From the NCBI GenBank assembly GCA_047626155.1, contig JBLHRR010000190.1:1-8688 (forward strand): DNA of 8,688 bases, given 5' to 3'. Each line of letters opens with the position of its first letter. Position 1 is the first letter of the stretch. Position numbers and translations under genes: made by a program. A model generated the notes under the pieces. That model searched no databases. It worked only from the letters and a program-made list of their open reading frames with translations, and was not told where the DNA came from. Positions 1 to 4,727 of the stretch are shown piece after piece. The stretch is from CALGLS01 sp047626155. GTDB lineage: Bacteria; Bacteroidota; Bacteroidia; Chitinophagales; Saprospiraceae.

Positions 1-1505
1 TCCAGCTGTAAGTCTTCTGCTCCATGAGTCAGCCGTTTTAATGGTTTTAGCAAAGCCAACACTAAAATACCAACAACGGTACAGAAACCAACTAAGCCTG
101 TGAATATCGCTAATTCACCCGCTCCTTCCGCTGCTCCTCCTATCCATGCCGCTAATTTATTTCCGAAACCAGTTGCCGCAAAATAAGCCCCCATCATAAA
201 TGAAGCATACTTTACCGGAGCTAATTTAGTAATGAAAGAAAGCGCAACAGGCGAAGCACAAAGCTCCCCTATCGTATGGAATAAATAAGCAAGTACCAAC
301 CAATACATCGCTGAAGAACCGGTCGCGTTAAATTCCTGCGAAGCAAATCGCATAAAAATAAAGCCCCATCCCATGATGATTAGACCAATAGCCATTTTGA
401 AAAGGGAAGAACCTTCGCGCCCTTTCATTTTCCAGTTGTACCAGAATCCCGCAACCGTCGTTCCGAATAATATGATAAAACCTGCATTTAACGCTTGAAA
501 AACGGAAGCAGGAATCTCGAATGGATCAGTTGTGAAAATGTATTGTTTTAACAAAAGAAATACTGCTGCTACAACTGCGGCAAGTATGAACCAGTATTTA
601 GCAGAAGCTGCTTTTTTGGCTATAGCCATTCCTCCCTTTGCTAAAATCAGCAGAATAGGAAGAATAAAAAGAAGGTTCATCGTCATCAGAGAAGCGTTTC
701 TGTCTGTATTCGATTTGGTATACAGGCTCATCAAACCTCCTGCCTGCTCAAATGCACCCCAGAAAACAATGATTAAGAAGAAGGATAGAAACAAAACCAA
801 CATTCGATCTTTTTCGATACTAGTAAGCGGTTTGTCTTTCATCGCATTATCAGGGCTCTTTACATCGCCAATATATTCTCCAACACCTTCCAGGTACTTT
901 TGTCCCCACAAATAAACCAAAAGACCTAATAACATTCCAATTCCGGCAAGTCCGAATCCGTAATGCCAGCCAATCGTTTCTCCTACAAATCCAACAATCA
1001 AACTTGATAAAAAGGCCCCTACATTAATTCCGATATAGAAAATTGTAAACCCTTTGTCTCGTCGTTCATCTCCTTTAGGATACAAACCACCAACCATTGT
1101 AGAAATATTTGGTTTCAGCATTCCAACACCAGCTATGATAAGTCCTAGCCCTGTGTAAAAAGCCCAATCTTGCTGAACAGCCAGTATCGTGTGCCCAGCA
1201 ACAAGTATCATACCTCCCCAAAGAACAGCCTTCTTCTGACCTATTATTTTGTCTGCGATAATCCCTCCTGGTATCGAAGCAACATAAACCAGCATCGTAT
1301 ACCAACCGTAAAGTTTTAGAGCTTCTCCATCTGTCCATCCCAATCCAGGGTTTTCAGATAATGTCTTAGCTGTGATGTACAGGATAAGAATTGCCCGCAT
1401 CCCATAATAAGAAAATCGCTCCCACATCTCTGTAAAGAACAAAACATACAAACCTACCGGGTGTCCAAATAACTCCGGTTGATTCTTAATCGCATTTGAA
1501 TTCAT
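1..1505 (-). CDS. POT/PTR2-family proton-coupled peptide transporter, 3' end cut by window edge
   Basis: Twelve- to fourteen-helix MFS carrier that should import di- and tripeptides with protons across the inner membrane. The reading frame is open from ATG 1505-1503 to the window edge (501 codons, no stop), so only the last residues are missing. The start is followed by MNSNAIKNQPELFGHPVGLY. Visible family signatures are the ExxER motif of helix 1 (E26-M-W-E29-R30, then FSYYGMRA), the MFS loop GGIIADKIIGQKK, GVGMLKPNIS, and the PTR2 signature FYIGINVGA. Hydrophobic helices continue to the edge, ending ...LLKPLKRLTHGAEDLQL. The leader has no Shine-Dalgarno site. Family assignment rests on motifs seen; peptide as substrate is family knowledge and the exact specificity cannot be read. 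An antisense open frame at 532-915 is a shadow of this gene. Confidence 0.93.
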   Translation of the reverse strand, partial: MNSNAIKNQPELFGHPVGLYVLFFTEMWERFSYYGMRAILILYITAKTLSENPGLGWTDGEALKLYGWYTMLVYVASIPGGIIADKIIGQKKAVLWGGMILVAGHTILAVQQDWAFYTGLGLIIAGVGMLKPNISTMVGGLYPKGDERRDKGFTIFYIGINVGAFLSSLIVGFVGETIGWHYGFGLAGIGMLLGLLVYLWGQKYLEGVGEYIGDVKSPDNAMKDKPLTSIEKDRMLVLFLSFFLIIVFWGAFEQAGGLMSLYTKSNTDRNASLMTMNLLFILPILLILAKGGMAIAKKAASAKYWFILAAVVAAVFLLLKQYIFTTDPFEIPASVFQALNAGFIILFGTTVAGFWYNWKMKGREGSSLFKMAIGLIIMGWGFIFMRFASQEFNATGSSAMYWLVLAYLFHTIGELCASPVALSFITKLAPVKYASFMMGAYFAATGFGNKLAAWIGGAAEGAGELAIFTGLVGFCTVVGILVLALLKPLKRLTHGAEDLQL

Positions 1506-1703
1506 GTATTAGTTGGTTTTAATTAATCGCGTAAAATTTATTTCAATCATTCTACTTAGGTGGGGGTTCGCTTTCATTCATAATCATTAAAGGACATAAG
1601 CAATGCTAAAAGTAGATTTTTTACTGTACAAACTGATAGAATAGCCTCCTTTTCTTATGAAGTGTAGGGGGATTGCAGCTTTTAATTTGGACAGACTTAC
1701 CAT

Positions 1704-1791
1704 AGTAGAGTGGCTTTGGGTTGTAAAAATTACAAAATTTGTAAAAAAAATGATCGGATTGGTAAGATTTGTGGCGATTGCCGACTCTACT
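1704..1791. repeat. Inverted repeat AGTAGAGT/ACTCTACT around a 66-nt interior
   Basis: AGTAGAGT at 1704-1711 is the exact reverse complement of ACTCTACT at 1784-1791. Pairing continues inward with GGC 1712-1714 against GCC 1780-1782 if G1783 is bulged, giving 11 bp. The interior holds the TTGTAA half-sites. The stem could form in RNA from either strand or act as an operator boundary. Role unknown. Confidence 0.6.
1721..1744. promoter_or_regulatory. Three phased TTGTAA/TTACAA half-sites (operator candidate)
   Basis: TTGTAA at 1721-1726, TTACAA at 1730-1735 and TTGTAA at 1739-1744 alternate in orientation at an exact 9-bp step, separated by AAA and AAT. The first two form a perfect 6-3-6 palindrome of the size bound by helix-turn-helix dimers. 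The site lies between the divergent transporter and esterase genes, about 216 bp from the former start and 251 bp from the latter, so it could serve either. The regulator is unknown, and AT-rich sequence makes chance symmetry possible. Confidence 0.35.
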
Positions 1792-1824
1792 GTAGGGAAA
1801 GACGTTTTGGTTGAACATAGCAAA

Positions 1825-1949
1825 TTGGCGTTCCGCCAACTACTTTTACCGCAACGGTGCAAAGGTTCGCAACGTTAATCCACTTTCGCTCGAAAAAATG
1901 TGGTGCTCCGATTTGACAAGCTCCCAGCTTGGTGTTTGCTCCGTTGCGG
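1825..1949. repeat. Cluster of hairpins within an outer 9-bp stem, possible structured RNA or dispersed repeat
   Basis: Four symmetric elements fall in 125 bp. TTGGCG-ttc-CGCCAA is at 1825-1839. An outer pair, CCGCAACGG (1849-1857) with CCGTTGCGG (1941-1949), is a perfect 9-bp match that extends to 11 of 12 as GCNCCGTTGCGG. Inside it lie TTTCG-ct-CGAAA (1884-1895) and CAAGCT-ccc-AGCTTG (1917-1931). The layout resembles a multibranched RNA fold. This part looks more GC-rich than the flanking AT-rich intergenic sequence. It matches no riboswitch or RNA class I recognise. Confidence 0.45.
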
Positions 1950-1994
1950 CTAGGTTAAATGGATTCACTTATAATCAAAAAGAAATCGTTTAAA

Positions 1995-2825
1995 ATGAAG
2001 AATCTATTTATTCTCTTATTGCTCTCTATTTCCCAAATCAGCTTTGCTCAAGAAGCTGATACAGTCAAAACGACACCATTCATTATTGGCGAAAGCTTTA
2101 GTTTTCATTCTGAGGTTTTAAAGGAGTCCAGAATGCTTAATATTTATCTGCCTCCTGCTTTTCATCCAGACTCTGCTCAACGTTACCCGGTAATCTACTT
2201 GTTAGATGGATCTGCGGATGAAGACTTCATTCATATCGCTGGGCTTGTTAATTTCTTAAATTTCCCTTGGGCCCGAACAATGCCAGATGCTATTATCGTC
2301 GGCATTTCAAACATAGATAGAAAGCGAGATTTCACTTATCCGACTACGGTCAAAAAAGATAAAAAGGATTTTCCAACTACGGGAGGTTCTGAGGCTTTTA
2401 TTCAGTTTCTGGAAAAGGAACTAAAGCCATTGATTGAAAAACGATATCCAACAAATGGCGTAAGTACTTTGTTAGGCCAATCGCTTGGTGGTTTATTGGC
2501 GACTGAGGTTTTATTTAAAAAATCAGATCTCTTTACGAATTACATCATTGTTAGCCCGAGTCTTTGGTGGGATAAAGAGTCTTTACTCGATTATGATTTA
2601 AAAACGGTAAATGCCAAGTCTGTTTACGTCGGCGTTGGTAAAGAAGGGGAGGTTATGGAAAGAGTTGCGAAAGAGCTTGCGCAAAAACTAGAAAAAATCA
2701 ACAATACAAACACGGCTGTCTATTTCGATTTCTTGGAAGAGGAAGACCATACAAATGTATTGCATCGAGCAGCTTATAATGGCTTCAGGCGAATTAATGG
2801 TTCCAGGTCCGCAGATGAAAAGTAG
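1995..2825 (+). CDS. Secreted alpha/beta-hydrolase, putative esterase family (PF00756-like)
   Basis: A 276-aa exported serine hydrolase. The start is ATG 1995, not the in-frame ATG 1959: from 1995 the protein opens with a clean signal peptide, MKNLFILLLLSISQISFAQ, with cleavage expected before Q19, and an A-rich leader precedes it. The mature protein carries the family's opening strand pattern RMLNIYLPPAF...RYPVIYLLDG, the nucleophile elbow GQSLGG with Ser163, and a C-terminal EEDH with His242 as the likely catalytic histidine. The catalytic acid is not assigned. Relatives include siderophore esterases of the Fes/IroE type, feruloyl and acetyl esterases and S-formylglutathione hydrolase-like enzymes, so the substrate cannot be named. 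It acts in the periplasm or outside the cell and has no operon partner upstream. The downstream sigma gene is 96 bp away. Confidence 0.88.
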   Translation: MKNLFILLLLSISQISFAQEADTVKTTPFIIGESFSFHSEVLKESRMLNIYLPPAFHPDSAQRYPVIYLLDGSADEDFIHIAGLVNFLNFPWARTMPDAIIVGISNIDRKRDFTYPTTVKKDKKDFPTTGGSEAFIQFLEKELKPLIEKRYPTNGVSTLLGQSLGGLLATEVLFKKSDLFTNYIIVSPSLWWDKESLLDYDLKTVNAKSVYVGVGKEGEVMERVAKELAQKLEKINNTNTAVYFDFLEEEDHTNVLHRAAYNGFRRINGSRSADEK

Positions 2826-2842
2826 TTTATATTACAAAAACC

Positions 2843-2857
2843 AAAGGCTGAACCTTT
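2843..2857 (+). terminator. Weak hairpin after the esterase gene
   Basis: AAAGG (2843-2847), loop CTGAA, CCTTT (2853-2857): a 5-bp stem 17 nt after the esterase stop with a T-containing but not T-rich tail. It is a marginal terminator candidate separating the esterase from the sigma gene. Confidence 0.25.
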
Positions 2858-2872
2858 ATACTTTAAAATGAT

Positions 2873-2880
2873 TATCTTTC
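2873..2880 (+). promoter_or_regulatory. Possible -7 element for the sigma/anti-sigma operon
   Basis: TATCTTTC matches the Bacteroidota -7 consensus TAnnTTTG at 7 of 8 positions and lies 41 bp before the sigma start. No TTTG -33 element is found at the proper distance, so support is weak. A different sigma, including the product itself, could use another sequence here. Confidence 0.25.
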
Positions 2881-2905
2881 CAATCTTTTCTCTTAACGAA
2901 GAACC

Positions 2906-2920
2906 ATGAAGAAGAACTAA
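2906..2920 (+). other. Four-codon mini-ORF (MKKN) ending one base before the sigma-factor start
   Basis: ATG AAG AAG AAC TAA ends at 2920, and the TTG start of the sigma gene is 2922-2924. This would place a terminating ribosome on the TTG, allowing translational coupling. The purine-rich GAAGAAG in the same stretch could instead act as a weak ribosome binding site for the TTG. Either reading is inference. Confidence 0.3.
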
Positions 2921-2921
2921 T

Positions 2922-3473
2922 TTGCAAAAACAAAACAACCCATATCAGGATTTCCAAATTTGGTACGATGAATACTTTTCATTCCTCTACCTCTTTCTGC
3001 TGGGTTACTTTGAAAAACGCAATATTCCTATTGATGATTCTGAAATTGAAGATTTGGTACAAAACACTTTTCTAGCTATTCTAGAAAGAAAAACAAATAG
3101 TCCTATTGAATTCCCTTTAGCTTATTTAAAGCAAACAGCCATTAGTCAGGCTCGGATATGTATCGACAAAAAACTAAAAATCAAGATAAAAACCGACACA
3201 GATCAATTGCTTCAAAAGAGTCCAAGTGTTCGCCCCAGCAACAAACTTGAACAAGAAGAGTCCGAACAGCAGGTTTGGTCCATCATAAAAAACATTCTCA
3301 ATCAGGTAGAAAGCAAACTCGTTTTTCAACGCGTTGTTAAAGGCTACAGTTACAAAGAAATCGCTGCTCAGGATGACATGCCTAACGAACAACAACTGCA
3401 CAGCATCTACCACCGTGCTAAGATAAAATTGCAGCGTCACCTTAAAAGCATTGGCTTCGATACTAACTGGTAA
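2922..3473 (+). CDS. ECF-like RNA polymerase sigma-70 family factor
   Basis: A 183-aa alternative sigma factor expected to direct core RNA polymerase to a small regulon. Region 2 spans roughly residues 12-80 and contains the core-binding motif EDLVQNTFLAILE (43-55). A charged linker follows. Region 4 spans about 118-175, with GYSYKEIA (141-148) as the first helix of the helix-turn-helix and SIYHRAKIKLQRHLK as the recognition and tail helix, where most relatives read 'V(R/K)SRLHRAR..L'. The start is TTG 2922: an in-frame TGA at 2907-2909 blocks any upstream start, and the next internal Met is residue 153. A rare start and lack of a strong ribosome site suggest low basal expression. It is followed 11 bp later by an anti-sigma-like gene, as is usual for ECF pairs. 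Region 2 is divergent, so subgroup is not assigned. Confidence 0.85.
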   Translation: MQKQNNPYQDFQIWYDEYFSFLYLFLLGYFEKRNIPIDDSEIEDLVQNTFLAILERKTNSPIEFPLAYLKQTAISQARICIDKKLKIKIKTDTDQLLQKSPSVRPSNKLEQEESEQQVWSIIKNILNQVESKLVFQRVVKGYSYKEIAAQDDMPNEQQLHSIYHRAKIKLQRHLKSIGFDTNW

Positions 3474-3484
3474 ATTTTTATATT

Positions 3485-3943
3485 ATGGAAAGACCTGAAT
3501 ACACTATAAAGGAATTGGAGAAATATCTGCTCAACAAAAAAGCAGGGGCTACTGATATGCGGATAGCGCAAGCCATCGAAAACGATCCTTTTCTACAGAC
3601 TGTTGTCATAGGACTAGAAAGAACCATGACTAAAAATAACAACGTAAACACAACACACTTTCTAGAAGAGAAAAAAAATAAAACCTGGCTTACGCTCTCC
3701 CCTACCCTAGCAATGTATAACAACAATAATACAAACACTACCAAAAGTAACATTTTTGAAAAAATCAGCCACTATTTTTCTTTACGCAATTACGATCCGC
3801 AATACCTACGCATACATTTATTACTGGGTTTCAATTGTTCTTGTGTATTGGCTTTAGTCATTACTGCCTGTTGGTTGAATAGCTCAGAAGAGTCTACTAT
3901 GTTGATTAGTCACTTGGAGGAATTGGCGGGGTATAAACCTTAA
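3485..3943 (+). CDS. Anti-sigma-like single-pass membrane protein, partner of the upstream sigma factor
   Basis: A 152-aa protein, ATG at 3485, 11 bp after the sigma stop and surely co-transcribed. Residues 7-44 contain ELEKYLLNKKAGATDMRIAQ followed by ENDPFLQTVVIGLE. This fits the pattern I know from Bacteroidota proteins encoded next to ECF sigma factors, roughly (I/L)EKYL.G.LS..EM..LE..AL.DPFL.DALEG. A polar, Asn-rich linker (YNNNNTNTT, about 78-86) follows, then one hydrophobic segment (about 109-131, with two Cys and a Trp) and a short tail of about 20 residues. By analogy the N-terminus would lie in the cytoplasm and could bind sigma, while the tail is extracytoplasmic. It lacks the HxxxCxxC zinc-binding motif of ZAS anti-sigmas and any large sensor domain. 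The function is inferred from position and motif, not established. Confidence 0.7.
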   Translation: MERPEYTIKELEKYLLNKKAGATDMRIAQAIENDPFLQTVVIGLERTMTKNNNVNTTHFLEEKKNKTWLTLSPTLAMYNNNNTNTTKSNIFEKISHYFSLRNYDPQYLRIHLLLGFNCSCVLALVITACWLNSSEESTMLISHLEELAGYKP

Positions 3944-3980
3944 GTACTAGTATAGACAATAGACGTAACAAACGTACTTA
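3941..3980. terminator. Inverted repeat between convergent genes, weak terminator candidate
   Basis: TAAGTAC at 3941-3947, beginning on the stop codon of the anti-sigma-like gene, pairs with GTACTTA at 3974-3980 across 26 nt. TACTAGTA (3945-3952) and ACGT-aacaa-ACGT (3963-3975) offer alternative folds. It sits in the 82-bp gap between two convergent genes, where a terminator is expected, but it has no GC-rich stem or T-run. Confidence 0.3.
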
Positions 3981-3985
3981 CACAT
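3947..3985 (-). other. Possible 12-codon peptide ORF with a strong Shine-Dalgarno site
   Basis: On the minus strand AGGAGGAACAA (4001-3991) is followed, 10 nt after AGGAGG, by ATG 3985 and the frame MCKYVCYVYCLY, with stop TAG at 3949-3947. It lies 41 bp downstream of the DUF4230 stop and could share its transcript. A canonical ribosome site is unusual here, but so short a frame can occur by chance, and it overlaps the inverted repeat above. Three Cys and four Tyr in 12 residues is odd. Unproven. Confidence 0.2.
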
Positions 3986-4025
3986 AGCTTTTGTTCCTCC
4001 TTTAGTATGACATATCTTTAGACTA

Positions 4026-4625
4026 CTAACGTATGTCTTCCACACCCACTCTAGGCAAATACTTCAATTCCCAACCCGCTCCTTCCACCATAAACTTCAC
4101 AATCTCCATCAACTCATGAGACTCTGCTTCCGCTGACAAAAACAAACCACTATTCAACGCTTCCTTCCGTATCTTCTCTTTCGCATTGGCATTCATCTTA
4201 TTATAATCCGCTTCTTCAAATGAATTGAACGACCCCTCCGTGATGTCATAATAATCCAGGTCATGGTCAATCGACATAATTTCCGGATCGGGCATATTGC
4301 TAATCATTATCGTCTTCGTTTTTGTATCCGCCTTAAAATCCATCTTCGTCAAATCGTAGCCCACAGACACCTTCGCTTTCACCCGAATCAAAGCCTTTTT
4401 CCGAAAGGGGCTAAAATCATAACCCCAATGTTCCTCATAATTATATATTTCAGAAAAATGACCTTCCACCGTGATCAGTTTACTGACCTTTTCGATTTTT
4501 TCTAACAATACTCTTGACTCTTCTTCTACAGAAGTTTTGATCTGCAAGCTGTAGTAATTTTTGGTTCCCCAAAAAACAAGACCGCAAAGTGCGATGATTC
4601 CGATTGTTGCTAGTATTTTTTTCAT
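4026..4625 (-). CDS. DUF4230 domain protein, N-terminally membrane-anchored
   Basis: A 199-aa protein with an N-terminal hydrophobic anchor (residues about 4-20, ILATIGIIALCGLVFWG) and the rest predicted outside the cytoplasm. The body shows what I recognise as the DUF4230 pattern: KLITVEGHFSEIYNY (49-63), KKALIRVKAKVSVGYDL (76-92), a strand TKTIMISNMPDPEI, and a helical C-terminal part with ALNSGLF. No catalytic residues are evident and the family has no firm function. Start ATG 4625-4623 fits the signal-anchor. The leader holds AAAAGAAA close by and an unusual tandem AGGAGG farther upstream. It is divergent from mfd (102 bp between starts) and convergent with the anti-sigma-like gene. Identity is fairly sure; role unknown. 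Confidence 0.82.
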   Translation of the reverse strand: MKKILATIGIIALCGLVFWGTKNYYSLQIKTSVEEESRVLLEKIEKVSKLITVEGHFSEIYNYEEHWGYDFSPFRKKALIRVKAKVSVGYDLTKMDFKADTKTKTIMISNMPDPEIMSIDHDLDYYDITEGSFNSFEEADYNKMNANAKEKIRKEALNSGLFLSAEAESHELMEIVKFMVEGAGWELKYLPRVGVEDIR

Positions 4626-4648
4626 ATCAATTTCTTTTAAATAATTGT

Positions 4649-4664
4649 TCCTCCTGACCTCCTG
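4649..4664 (-). promoter_or_regulatory. Tandem AGGAGG-type sequence upstream of the DUF4230 gene
   Basis: The minus strand reads CAGGAGGTCAGGAGGA, two copies of CAGGAGG at an 8-bp step and each a near-perfect anti-SD match. The nearer copy ends 23 nt before the ATG, too far for normal initiation. The 11-mer AGGAGGAACAA recurs at 4001-3991 beyond the gene's 3' end. It could be a ribosome standby site, a protein-binding site or a leftover start region. Confidence 0.3.
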
Positions 4665-4691
4665 TCAATAAACGGAATTTAAGAAAGCTCC

Positions 4692-4722
4692 TTTCATTCC
4701 TTCATTAAATTCCTTATCTTCG
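4692..4722 (+). promoter_or_regulatory. mfd: Bacteroidota-type promoter for mfd
   Basis: TTTC at 4692-4695, 19 nt, then TATCTTCG at 4715-4722. This matches the phylum's primary promoter TTTG-N19-TAnnTTTG with one mismatch in each element. The start point would be expected a few bases beyond 4722, that is, at or next to the GTG start at 4728, so the message would have almost no 5' leader. Confidence 0.6.
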
Positions 4723-4727
4723 CGGCC

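Larger units (their letters stand above)
1506..1994. other. 489-bp intergenic region between divergent genes, rich in inverted repeats
   Basis: No convincing gene: open frames of 60-91 codons occur on both strands, overlap one another and resemble no family I recognise. It should carry the promoters of the transporter (minus) and the esterase (plus). On the minus strand a weak promoter-like pair is TTTG (1632-1629) and TACTTTTA (1614-1607), but its 14-nt spacing is shorter than the roughly 19 nt usual for Bacteroidota. A second weak -7-like minus-strand motif, CCTTTGCACCG, lies around 1853-1863. The most notable content is the symmetric blocks at 1704-1791 and 1825-1949, listed separately. 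Confidence 0.7.

Noticed and set aside
532..915. 127-codon open frame on the plus strand
   Set aside because: It is antisense to the transporter, whose frame is uninterrupted through this stretch and shows clear POT motifs.
1825..1960. Integron attC-like site (hairpins plus GTTAAAT near 1954)
   Set aside because: No matching RYYYAAC core at the correct position, no R''/L'' arrangement and no integrase or cassette ORF nearby.
1587..1993. Several open frames of 60-91 codons on both strands between the transporter and the esterase
   Set aside because: They overlap one another in different frames, match no recognised family, lack plausible leaders and coincide with inverted repeats. One could be a repeat-encoded false ORF.
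1959..1994. In-frame ATG 12 codons before the chosen esterase start
   Set aside because: Starting at 1995 gives a textbook signal peptide; starting at 1959 would place a lysine-rich extension before it.
3174..3440. Minus-strand frames under the sigma and anti-sigma genes (also 3478-3753)
   Set aside because: Shadows of genes with recognisable domain content on the plus strand.
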